In this document: positions 7,759 to 15,438 of the stretch, piece by piece
Numbering within the stretch: position 1 is the first letter of the stretch
How the letters are laid out: each line of letters opens with the position of its first letter
DNA from: Anaerolineales bacterium
GTDB taxonomy: Bacteria; Chloroflexota; Anaerolineae; Anaerolineales; UBA4823
DNA: 64,000 bases
Assembly: GCA_016935755.1 (NCBI GenBank)
Contig: JAFGQI010000125.1
Span: 86,830 to 150,829, forward strand
Reading direction: 5' to 3'
The notes under the pieces: generated by a model
What the model saw: the letters and a program-made list of their open reading frames with translations, nothing else
What the model was told of the DNA's origin: nothing
The model's database searches: none
Position numbers and translations under genes: made by a program

Positions 7759-10700
7759 TTACGCCTCCATCTGCAAAGCTCGCCAAATTTTTTCGGGTGT
7801 AATCGGATTTTCATCAATCTGCGCGCCGCAGGCATCCAGGACAGCATTCCCCACGGCTGGCGCGACTCCATCCATGGGGATCTCGGCCACTGCCTTGACG
7901 CCAAATGGATGAGATGGCTCAAATGTCTCGATAAAAATTGTCTCCAGGATGGGCATCTCATCAGCCTGGAAGATATGGTAATCTCGAAAATCGCGCTCAC
8001 GCGGGCGGCCTTCCGGATCATAAACCATCTCTTCACACACTGCATAACCCAAGGCCTGGGTCATGCCGCCCTCGATTTGTCCAGAAGCAGTGATCGGGTT
8101 AACGATTACCCCTGAGTCAACCGCCATCACCAGGCGATCTACAGTCAACTGGCCCGTTTCCACATCTACGGTCACTTCAGCAAATTGTGCCGCAAATGGT
8201 GGTGGGGAGACAGGCGACATGTAAGAAGCTACGCCCATAATTTGCTCCTGGTCTTCATGGTGCAGGGCGTTATGGGCAACATCCCTCAATGTGATGAACT
8301 CCCCGCTGGGAGCGATGGCTTTTCTATCCACCAGGCGAATTTCATCCGGGCTGGCCTGGTTCAACATGCGCGCCGCACGCCAGCGGATCCGCTCCGCTAC
8401 TTGCTGAGCAGCCTTGGCAACTGCCGCGCCCGAGATATAGGTAGTGCTGGAGGCATAGGCCCCTTTATCAAAGGGGGTGAAATCCGTATCGGACGAATAC
8501 ACCACCACATCTTCCAGCGGCACGCCCAGCACCTCGGCAGCCATCTGGCCCAGCACCGTGTCCGACCCCGTGCCAAGATCAGTAGCGCCAATCAACAGGT
8601 TGAATGACCCATCGTCGTTCATTTTGATGCTCGCGCCGCCCATATCCAGGTAGGGGATAGCCGTGCCCTGCATCACCAGGGCCACGCCGATACCGCGCCG
8701 CAAATAGGGCTTGCCTGGCACCATGCGCCATTCAGGGTTGCTATACTTCTGATCCCAACCGATGACAGCCCTCCCCTGGCGCACACACTGTTCCAGACCA
8801 CAGGTCTCGATCGTTTCTGGGCGCGGCTCACGCCCTTCGCTCCAGGCAGTGCTGAAGGGGTGCAGTTCTCCCGCCCGCAAGGCATTCTTGAGGCGGAATT
8901 CTAAGGGATCAAGGTGCAGAGCGCGGGCGATTTTTTCCATATGGCGTTCAACCGGCCAATAGCCCTGAGGAACGCCGTAGCCGCGATAGGCCCCAGCAGG
9001 GGCGTGGTTGGTGTAGACAATCTCAGCATAAAAACGGATGTTCGGCTGCTGGCGATATGGGCCGTCGCCCACATATAAAGCCATTGATTTGTGCCCGGTA
9101 TTACCCGTCACCGTGAGCGCGTGGCAGCCATAAGCGCCCGTATCGGTCAGGGCATACATGGCATTAGCAGTCAGGGTGCCGTCTTTCTTCACGCCTGTCT
9201 TCATCCGAATCCGCATAGGGTGGCGTGAACGGGAAGCGATAAACTCTTCTTCTCGGGTATATTCAAAGATCACCGGCCTACCGGTAGCAATTGTGAGGTG
9301 AGCAGCCACATCCTCAATCAGGATCTCCTGTTTTCCACCAAAGCCGCCGCCGATGCGCGGCTTGATCACCCGGATGCGCTTGACCGGCAAGCCCAGCACG
9401 GGAGCCAGAACGCGGCGCGCGTGGAATGGCACCTGAGTGCTGGTGCGAACCACCAGCCGGTCGTCTTCATCCCAGTAAGTGACCACGACATGCGGTTCAA
9501 TGTGCGCCTGCTGAACCTTGGGGACTTCATACTCATCTTCAAAGATGTAATCAGCCTCGGCAAACCCCTGCTCAACATCTCCAATATCAATCTGAATGTG
9601 CGCCGCCAGGTTGCGGTTCGGGTCTGAATCGGCAAAATTGACATATTCCGGTTCATCATGAAGCAGGGGTGCTCCTGGCTCCATCGCCTGGGCCGGGTCC
9701 AGCAGCGCGGGCAGCACTTCATAATCAACCTCAATTAATTCCAGGGCTTTCAAGGCGATTTCTTCCGTCTCCGCAGCCACAAAAGCCACGCGGTCGCCCA
9801 CAAAACGCACTTTCTTGTCCAGCGAAAAGGTATCTAAAGGCCCCGGGATGGGATCGGACTGCCCGGCAGTAGAAAAAACTACCCTGGGCAGGTCCTGCCA
9901 GGTGAGCACTGCCGCCACTCCGGGCAGCTGCCGGGCGCGGCTGGCATCGATACGCTTGATGAGCGCGTGGGCATATGGGCTGTGCAGCACTTTAGCCACC
10001 AGCAAATCGCGTTTCTCAAAATCTGCCGCGAAAGCTGGTTTGCCTTGCACCAGTTTCAGCGCATCTACTTTTGGCTCAGGTTTACCGATGCTGCTCCAAG
10101 CGGGGGACTCGGGGGTTATCTGGATACGCGGCATCACCCGGGTGCGCTCCCGGATATCTGGGCTGTCTGCGGGCGCAGCCATCCAACCAGGCTCTCCCCC
10201 GCCTGAAGGCGGGGCCTGATCATCCGGCAGCCACTCGACAGGCGCAGGAATAGGAGGCTCCCCCTGACGATCGCCAGCGGATTGGATTGGTTCGACAGTT
10301 TCACCACGCATCAGCGCAGCCGCCCGCAGCACGGCCTGCACCGGCTTGATATACCCTGTGCAGCGGCATAACACACCCGCAAGCGCCTGGCGCACTTCAG
10401 CTTCGGTGGGGTTTGGGTTGCGCTCCAGCAGATGCCTGGCAGCCAGAATCTGCGCGGGCGTACAAAAGCCGCATTGGATCGCGCCGCTTTCGACGAACGC
10501 CTGCTGCAAGGGATGCAAACCTGCGGTGATCTTCCAGCCTTGTTCGGGATGCTGGCCTAAATTTTCGATGGTCTCGATCGTATGCCCCTCGGCCTGGGCC
10601 GCCAGGATCACACATGAGTTTACCGGCTTGCCGTCAAATAAGATCGCACATGCCCCACATTCACCCGTTTCACAACCGTGCTTAACACCATAATAGCCCA

Positions 10701-10785
10701 AACGCCGCAGCACAGCCAGGAGCGTCTCACCAGGAGCAACCAGCAGTTCGTGATCGGTGTGATTAATTTTCAAATGTAACTGCAT
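7759..10785 (-). CDS. xanthine dehydrogenase-family 2Fe-2S/molybdopterin subunit fusion
   Basis: A 1008-residue fusion. Residues 1 to about 160 carry the two 2Fe-2S domains (CETGECGACAILFDG, GAIQCGFCTPAQ, GVLCRCTGYIKP). A Pro/Gly-rich linker of about 60 residues follows. From about 230 on is the molybdopterin-binding hydroxylase module, with the GGGFGGKQEILIED loop, AGAYRGYGVPQG near the active site, TDLGTGSDTVLGQ for cofactor binding and GVKAVAEIPMD holding the predicted catalytic Glu. The enzyme would hydroxylate an N-heterocycle or aldehyde; the substrate is not determined. Its FAD partner is the upstream gene at 10854-11633. The PNP/CODH-like fusion of small and large subunits resembles E. 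coli XdhD. Confidence 0.9.
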   Translation of the reverse strand: MQLHLKINHTDHELLVAPGETLLAVLRRLGYYGVKHGCETGECGACAILFDGKPVNSCVILAAQAEGHTIETIENLGQHPEQGWKITAGLHPLQQAFVESGAIQCGFCTPAQILAARHLLERNPNPTEAEVRQALAGVLCRCTGYIKPVQAVLRAAALMRGETVEPIQSAGDRQGEPPIPAPVEWLPDDQAPPSGGGEPGWMAAPADSPDIRERTRVMPRIQITPESPAWSSIGKPEPKVDALKLVQGKPAFAADFEKRDLLVAKVLHSPYAHALIKRIDASRARQLPGVAAVLTWQDLPRVVFSTAGQSDPIPGPLDTFSLDKKVRFVGDRVAFVAAETEEIALKALELIEVDYEVLPALLDPAQAMEPGAPLLHDEPEYVNFADSDPNRNLAAHIQIDIGDVEQGFAEADYIFEDEYEVPKVQQAHIEPHVVVTYWDEDDRLVVRTSTQVPFHARRVLAPVLGLPVKRIRVIKPRIGGGFGGKQEILIEDVAAHLTIATGRPVIFEYTREEEFIASRSRHPMRIRMKTGVKKDGTLTANAMYALTDTGAYGCHALTVTGNTGHKSMALYVGDGPYRQQPNIRFYAEIVYTNHAPAGAYRGYGVPQGYWPVERHMEKIARALHLDPLEFRLKNALRAGELHPFSTAWSEGREPRPETIETCGLEQCVRQGRAVIGWDQKYSNPEWRMVPGKPYLRRGIGVALVMQGTAIPYLDMGGASIKMNDDGSFNLLIGATDLGTGSDTVLGQMAAEVLGVPLEDVVVYSSDTDFTPFDKGAYASSTTYISGAAVAKAAQQVAERIRWRAARMLNQASPDEIRLVDRKAIAPSGEFITLRDVAHNALHHEDQEQIMGVASYMSPVSPPPFAAQFAEVTVDVETGQLTVDRLVMAVDSGVIVNPITASGQIEGGMTQALGYAVCEEMVYDPEGRPRERDFRDYHIFQADEMPILETIFIETFEPSHPFGVKAVAEIPMDGVAPAVGNAVLDACGAQIDENPITPEKIWRALQMEA

Positions 10786-10853
10786 ATCGACCCTTTCTTG
10801 ATCAACAAAGAATATGACCTGAGACAGCGTCCGGCAATTTGCCGGTAATTAAA

Positions 10854-11633
10854 TCACTCCTGAATCTGCTTTAAGGCACGCAAAGCCAACACTCCTACCA
10901 CATCCTGCCGATAAGCTGAACTGGCCCATTGATCGCCAGAGCTGCTGCAGGCGCTGCGCGCAGCGATTTCGATACCACTGGCCTCGCTGCCATCGAACGC
11001 CAGGATGGGGGCGCGGCCAAAGCCACCCAGCGCCAGCCTGGTTCTGCCCGAGGGCCAAACAGCCAGGGCGACGCATAGGATCGGCTGGTCTGAAGGCGTA
11101 CGAGCCACGCTATCATATGCCAAGCGTGCGTTCGTGGCAAACTTTACCTGGACAATTAAATGACCGCGCAGGCGTTCGTCGCGCACAGGTAGGATATCTC
11201 CCAGACCAATCTCCACATTGCCCGGCTGAAGCGTCAGCACGGCATCCAAAGCGAGCATAGCGGTCGTAAAAGGCGAACGCCCGTTTGCTGCAACCAGTGT
11301 TCCCGCCACGGTGGCAACCTGGCGGAGGTTATAGGAGGCTTCGCGTCTGACTGCCTGAATCAGCGCGGGGGGTAAGTCCCGATCTTGAGAGGCATGGGCC
11401 TGCCCATAGTCCAATAAGTTCTGCAGCGTAAACATGGCGCCCAGGGTCAGGTAATTGCCCCGCCTCTGGGCCGTGTTCAGCCCCAGAGATTGCAAATCTA
11501 CCACTGCCAGAGGCAGGGAAGAAGCCCTATTCAGGGCTGAGCCACCCGCCAGAGGTACGGTAAGAAGCTCATCACGCGCCAGAAGTGCCAGCGCATTTTC
11601 CAGGGATTCAGGGCGATGATACTCAACGATCAT
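10854..11633 (-). CDS. molybdenum hydroxylase FAD-binding subunit
   Basis: A 259-residue FAD subunit of the CoxM/YgfM type. The N-terminal MIVEYHRPESLENALALLA and VPLAGGSALNR match the PCMH-type flavin fold, and YNLRQVATVAGTLVAANGR is the usual RNxATVGGN-like flavin motif with Arg-Asn changed to Leu-Arg. It overlaps the stop of the upstream thioesterase gene by four bases (ATGA) and lies 68 bp before the 2Fe-2S/Mo subunit gene, so it is the flavin partner for electron output to NAD+ or another acceptor. At 259 residues it is on the short side, close to E. coli YgfM. Confidence 0.85.
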   Translation of the reverse strand: MIVEYHRPESLENALALLARDELLTVPLAGGSALNRASSLPLAVVDLQSLGLNTAQRRGNYLTLGAMFTLQNLLDYGQAHASQDRDLPPALIQAVRREASYNLRQVATVAGTLVAANGRSPFTTAMLALDAVLTLQPGNVEIGLGDILPVRDERLRGHLIVQVKFATNARLAYDSVARTPSDQPILCVALAVWPSGRTRLALGGFGRAPILAFDGSEASGIEIAARSACSSSGDQWASSAYRQDVVGVLALRALKQIQE

Positions 11634-12151
11634 ACGTTTTCTCCGTGTGGCGCATGATCTAAGGCGGGAGTCAGATCAGCTCTTTCTTCATCCGAATAAA
11701 CCCGCCATCCCAGGCCTTCCATATCTACCGCGGCCAGTTTTTCTTCCGGTATATCAATCAAAAGGGCCTGGGCTTCAGCCAGCAAGTTTCCTTGCTGATC
11801 ATAGATATAGCCCACAGCCCGGGCAACATGGCGCCGGCTATCCAAGGCCTTGCCCACCAGCCTGAGGGGCTGTCCAACCGGGACGGGCTTTCGATAGCTG
11901 ATATCAAGCCTGGCTGTATACATAAAACGAGGGTGATCCACACCCATCTGAGAGCGCCCGGCGGTTTCGTCCAGCATGGCAGCAACGATACCTCCGTGCA
12001 CCACGCCAGGGTAGCCTTGATACTGTGGGGAGACAATATATTCGGCAGTTACTTCCCCTGGACCAATTTGATAAAAACTAAGGTGCAAACCTGATGGATT
12101 AACGACACCGCACACAAAACAGTCGCGCGAGGATGGCTGAAGTACTTTCAC
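11630..12151 (-). CDS. PaaI/hotdog-fold thioesterase-like protein
   Basis: A 173-residue hotdog-fold protein. GVVHGGIVAAMLDETAG (about residues 49-65) is the characteristic HGG(I/V)xxxxxDE stretch of PaaI/YbgC-like acyl-CoA thioesterases, and YRKPVPVGQPLRLVGK is the following strand pair. An N-terminal CFVCGVVNPSGLHL segment with two Cys is common in a subgroup annotated only as PaaI family. Substrate unknown. It is the first gene of the molybdenum hydroxylase operon, starting at GTG 12151 with AGGAG about 11 bases upstream; a promoter sits at 12211-12239. Whether it serves the hydroxylase pathway (for example hydrolysis of a CoA intermediate) is inference. Confidence 0.82.
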   Translation of the reverse strand: MKVLQPSSRDCFVCGVVNPSGLHLSFYQIGPGEVTAEYIVSPQYQGYPGVVHGGIVAAMLDETAGRSQMGVDHPRFMYTARLDISYRKPVPVGQPLRLVGKALDSRRHVARAVGYIYDQQGNLLAEAQALLIDIPEEKLAAVDMEGLGWRVYSDEERADLTPALDHAPHGENV

Positions 12152-12210
12152 TGAATGATTTCTCCTGGCTGTAAATATCCAAGAACCCAGATTTCGTCCT
12201 GGTCTATCTA

Positions 12211-12239
12211 ATTATACTATCCCGTACACATGGTTTCCA
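12211..12239 (-). promoter_or_regulatory. promoter of the thioesterase/molybdenum hydroxylase operon
   Basis: On the minus strand a consensus TATAAT occupies 12216-12211 and TGGAAA (4/6 to TTGACA) lies 17 bases upstream at 12239-12234. The predicted start is about 12204, giving a leader of about 55 nt to the GTG at 12151. Confidence 0.5.
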
Positions 12240-12287
12240 GAACAATGCTTTGATGGCTCTTTGAGAATTGCCGTGAAGCGGGGGAAT

Positions 12288-12330
12288 ATGTGGTGTTTTT
12301 TGCGGGCTAAGCCCGCAAAAAACACCACAT
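12288..12330. repeat. 43-bp perfect palindrome
   Basis: Two 21-bp arms (12288-12308 and 12310-12330) are exact inverse complements around a single central A. The core is a GC-rich hairpin GCGGGCTAAGCCCGC flanked by T6 on one side and A6 on the other, then a mixed outer section. The T-run precedes the hairpin on either strand, so it is not a standard rho-independent terminator in either direction. It sits between two diverging promoters (12211-12239 minus, 12387 plus). It may be a cruciform, a small repeat element of this genome, or a protein site. Confidence 0.85.
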
Positions 12331-12386
12331 GTCGCCCTTCACCAGGGCAACTTCCAATGAACCGCTTGGATGCGCCAAATTCAAGG

Positions 12387-12392
12387 TATAAT
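12387..12392 (+). promoter_or_regulatory. -10 box of the glmS transcript
   Basis: A consensus TATAAT lies 62 bp before the predicted ribozyme cleavage site. The best -35 candidate is CTTGGA 16 bases upstream, which is weak. Start predicted near 12399, so the leader to the glmS ATG is about 360 nt and contains the ribozyme. The stretch 12331-12386 holds nothing else I can identify. Confidence 0.45.
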
Positions 12393-12454
12393 TTATGCCT
12401 ACAAGACTGATAAAATCGGAGGTGTACAGCATAAAGATCCTTTCAGGGAAGACA

Positions 12455-12727
12455 GCGCATGGCCTGGGTGTGATGAATTGAATCGCTCATAGATCGCGGA
12501 GTATTCAAAATCCTAATCCCAGGTGACGAGGTTGAGGGTTCCCGCCCCCAAGGGCGGGTTTACCGGGATAGAGCAGCCCCTGGCGGGCAGCTACCCGGGA
12601 AAATCGACTGATCAGCGGATGCCCTCCGGGTGAGCCACCACCCGCTATCTTCCCCTCCAGACCAGACTCCATCACAAGGCTGACCAGGCGACTGGACAGA
12701 TAAAAAGATGGAGAGTGGCAGTGATGG
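12455..12727 (+). ncRNA. glmS ribozyme (glucosamine-6-phosphate-activated)
   Basis: A self-cleaving riboswitch in the leader of glmS; binding of glucosamine-6-phosphate triggers cleavage and lowers glmS expression. Visible parts: AGCGCAT with predicted cleavage between A12454 and G12455; P1 formed by CCTGGG (12463-12468) and CCCAGG (12518-12523); the conserved GACGAGG at 12525-12531; GCGGATGCC at 12615-12623 followed by CTCCGGGT; a GGGTG/CACCC hairpin; CCAG-GCGA-CTGG at 12684-12695 followed by GACAGATAAAAAG, equivalent to the P4 tail; and CCATCAC (12669-12675) pairing with GTGATGG (12721-12727). Compared with the Thermoanaerobacter and Bacillus ribozymes known to me, there is an extra GC-rich insertion of about 60 nt between GACGAGG and the GCGGATG core. 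Position right before glmS supports the call. Confidence 0.88.
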
Positions 12728-12760
12728 ATAAAATCTAAAACTCTTTTGGAGGGAGTCCCT

Positions 12761-14605
12761 ATGTGTGGAATTGTAGGTTATATCGGTGCGCGCAATGCAA
12801 CGCCGATTATTCTGGGCGGCTTGAAACGCCTGGAATATCGCGGCTATGACTCAGCTGGACTGGCAGTGCTTCAAGATGGTCATATTGAACTTCGCCGCGA
12901 CGCTGGCAAGCTGGCGCGGCTCGAACTGCTGGTCAACCATGCCCCGGTACACGGCAACCTGGGCATCGGCCACACACGTTGGGCCACGCACGGTGAGCCC
13001 AGCGCCCGCAACGCCCATCCTCATCTCGGCATGACCGGTGATGTGGTGGTTGTACATAATGGCATCGTCGAGAACTTCCTGGAGCTTCGCCAGGAATTGA
13101 GTGAAGAAGGAGTGGTGTTCAATTCCGACACTGATACTGAGGTTATCGTACACCTGATCGAGCGTTATCTTTCCTCCAGCACCAGCCTGGTCGGCGCGGC
13201 TTGCAAGGCTTTCAAGGAGTTGAAGGGCGCTCATGGCATCGTGGCCTTTTCGGCGCGTGAACCCGATAAAATCGTGGCTGCCCGCATCGGTAATGCCGGA
13301 GGCGTGGTCATCGGTATGGGCGAAAATGAAATGTTTGTCGCCTCAGATCTGCCGGCCATCCTGGAGCATACTCGACGGATGATTTTCCTCGAGTCGCGCC
13401 AGATCGCCACGATCACTACCCAGGGAGTGCAGGTGCAGTCGCTGGATGGGCAATCAATCGTCCCCGAGATCCACCAGGTAGCCTGGGACCCAGTAGCTGC
13501 GGAAAAAGGGGAATACCGCCATTTCATGGAGAAAGAAATCCACGAACAGGTGCGCTCGCTGACGGACACCATCGCCGGGCGGGTTGACCTGGAAAATGGA
13601 CACGGGGTGCGCCTGCCTGAACTCAACCTGACCCCTGAGCTTGCCCGGCGTATCAATAAAATTTTCATTACCGCCTGTGGAACGGCCTCCCATGCCGGCA
13701 TGGTGGGAAAAATCCTGATCGAATCGATTGCGCGCCTACCAGCAGAGCTGGATATTGCCTCAGAATTCCGCTACCGTGATCCCCTGGTAGATCAAGACAG
13801 CGTGGTGCTGGCGATCAGCCAATCAGGTGAAACAGCGGATACCCTGGCAGCCATGGAAGAAGGGCGCAAGAAAGGTGCAACGCTCTGGTCGATTGTCAAT
13901 GTGATCGGCTCACAAGCTATGCGCATTGCAGATGGATATATCTCCATGCAAAGTGGCCCCGAAATCGGCGTGGCTTCCACCAAGGCTTACACTGCCCCCC
14001 TGGTGGATCTTTACATGCTGGCAATTCTGCTCGGAGACCTGCGCGGCGTTTTGGATAAGACCACCCGTCAACAGTTAGTTGCCGATCTGCGGTTGATTCC
14101 TGATCTTGTCGGGCGCTGCCTTGACCGGGAAGCCGAGATAGAGAAAATTGCCAGGAGGCTGATCAATACCAGCCACTGCCTGTATCTGGGTCGAGGCATC
14201 AATATGCCCACTGCTTACGAAGGCGCGCTGAAACTGAAAGAGCTATCCTATATCCACGCCGAAGGATATCCAGCCGGTGAGATGAAGCATGGTCCCATCG
14301 CATTGATTGACCGAGATATGCCGGTCGTGGTCATTGCGCCGCGTGACCCGTGGTATGAAAAAATGGTCAGCCAGATCAAGCAGGCTAAAGCGCGGGGAGG
14401 CACGGTCATCGCCCTGGCCACTGATGGGGACGAATTGACGCCCACCATTGCAGATGATGTGCTCTGGCTGCCAGAAACGCCCTGGCGGCTCAGCCCGGTC
14501 ACGTCCGTAATCCCGCTGCAGCTGCTGGCGTATCACATTGCGGCGCTGCGCGGACTGGATGTGGATCAACCACGCAATCTGGCCAAATCTGTGACCGTCG
14601 AATGA
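12761..14605 (+). CDS. glmS: glutamine-fructose-6-phosphate aminotransferase
   Basis: A 614-residue enzyme making glucosamine-6-phosphate from fructose-6-phosphate and glutamine, the first step to UDP-GlcNAc and peptidoglycan. The start at ATG 12761 gives MCGIVGYIG, which exposes the catalytic Cys as residue 1 after Met removal; GGAGGGAG lies 5-8 bases upstream. The N-terminal glutaminase domain spans about residues 2-220 (HTRWATHGEPS, HNGIVENF). Two SIS sugar-isomerase domains follow: the first with TACGTASHAGM and ISQSGETADTLAAM, the second with YLGRGINMPTAYEGALKLKE and the C-terminal NLAKSVTVE that caps the active site. Length is normal for the family. Expression should be controlled by the ribozyme directly upstream. 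Confidence 0.97.
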   Translation: MCGIVGYIGARNATPIILGGLKRLEYRGYDSAGLAVLQDGHIELRRDAGKLARLELLVNHAPVHGNLGIGHTRWATHGEPSARNAHPHLGMTGDVVVVHNGIVENFLELRQELSEEGVVFNSDTDTEVIVHLIERYLSSSTSLVGAACKAFKELKGAHGIVAFSAREPDKIVAARIGNAGGVVIGMGENEMFVASDLPAILEHTRRMIFLESRQIATITTQGVQVQSLDGQSIVPEIHQVAWDPVAAEKGEYRHFMEKEIHEQVRSLTDTIAGRVDLENGHGVRLPELNLTPELARRINKIFITACGTASHAGMVGKILIESIARLPAELDIASEFRYRDPLVDQDSVVLAISQSGETADTLAAMEEGRKKGATLWSIVNVIGSQAMRIADGYISMQSGPEIGVASTKAYTAPLVDLYMLAILLGDLRGVLDKTTRQQLVADLRLIPDLVGRCLDREAEIEKIARRLINTSHCLYLGRGINMPTAYEGALKLKELSYIHAEGYPAGEMKHGPIALIDRDMPVVVIAPRDPWYEKMVSQIKQAKARGGTVIALATDGDELTPTIADDVLWLPETPWRLSPVTSVIPLQLLAYHIAALRGLDVDQPRNLAKSVTVE

Positions 14606-14625
14606 GGTTGATGCAGCCTGGTGGG

Positions 14626-15267
14626 TCACTGGAACAATTCTAAGGGATTGACATTGGCCCCCAGGCGCTTATCGAAAATATTCAGATGGGTGTGATAGCC
14701 GCAATCGCGGCCGCGGCAGGATCTTCCCAGGGCGTCCACAGTGTTGCCCTGGTTGCTTTCTTTGCCAATTGGCTGCCCCAGGGCGACCTGCTCGCCAACA
14801 GAGACCGTGTAAAGCCCGTGCAGCATGATGACCTGATAAATTTCGTTTTCGATCACCAGGGTTGTATTCCCCAGATCATCCGTGAACAGCGCAGTCACCA
14901 CCCCATTGATGGGCGACTTCAGCACCGCCCCTTTGCCATCAGAAATATCAATTGCCAGATGGCCGTACGATTGACCATGGGGACCCTGCGTCAGGGTGTA
15001 ATGGTCATACGGCGGGGCGATAGCTTCTGGATCAAACGACAGACTGGCTGCTGGCGGCTGTTGAGTGGCAGCTTTCTCTAGCAGGAGAAGCTCGGATTGC
15101 CCGGCGGTTTTCATTACCTCATCAGGCTGAGCCTGTAAATCCGCACTATTTTCGAACGGTTGTGTGGAAACAGCCCTTTCAACGCCTCGATCCCGTAATA
15201 CATTAAGAATCATGAAGGCAAAAAAACAGATCGCTACAATGGATAGGATATCCGGTTGCCTGCGCAT
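14626..15267 (-). CDS. M23 (LytM-like) metallopeptidase-domain protein, membrane anchored
   Basis: A 213-residue protein with an N-terminal transmembrane anchor (about residues 8-26), a spacer, and a C-terminal LytM fold from about residue 95. YGHLAIDISDGKGA supplies the first zinc motif (HxxxD type) and CGYHTHLNIFD the HxH motif; GVVTALFTDDLGNTTLVIEN is the typical core strand set. Such proteins cleave or bind peptidoglycan cross-bridges in the cell envelope. GGAG precedes the ATG at 15267 and an extended -10 promoter lies at 15300-15308. It converges on glmS with only 20 bp between stops. Activity is likely but not certain, because the motif spacing is only judged by eye. Confidence 0.82.
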   Translation of the reverse strand: MRRQPDILSIVAICFFAFMILNVLRDRGVERAVSTQPFENSADLQAQPDEVMKTAGQSELLLLEKAATQQPPAASLSFDPEAIAPPYDHYTLTQGPHGQSYGHLAIDISDGKGAVLKSPINGVVTALFTDDLGNTTLVIENEIYQVIMLHGLYTVSVGEQVALGQPIGKESNQGNTVDALGRSCRGRDCGYHTHLNIFDKRLGANVNPLELFQ

Positions 15268-15299
15268 AGTTTCTATTCTCCAAACAGAACTTTTGTTCT

Positions 15300-15308
15300 A
15301 TTATACCA
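15300..15308 (-). promoter_or_regulatory. extended -10 promoter of the M23 peptidase gene
   Basis: TGGTATAAT reads on the minus strand from 15308 to 15300, an extended -10 (TGnTATAAT). No good -35 is present at 17 bp, which fits this promoter class. Start near 15293 gives a leader of about 26 nt containing GGAG. Confidence 0.5.
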
Positions 15309-15438
15309 TCATTTCCCCTGGAACAGAAAACCCATATAAAGCGTTTAAAGATAACAAAACAAATTTGATAGGCCAAAATTCAAATCTTGGTGCATAATAA
15401 TAGATATCATCAATTAAATTAACTTCTTCTTAAAACAG

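Noticed and set aside
9669..10219. Several plus-strand frames antisense to the molybdenum hydroxylase genes
   Set aside because: High GC at third positions keeps antisense frames open; translations show no domain pattern and no ribosome binding sites.
12288..12330. Rho-independent terminator
   Set aside because: The T-run lies 5' of the GC hairpin on both strands, and the nearest upstream gene on either strand reads away from it.
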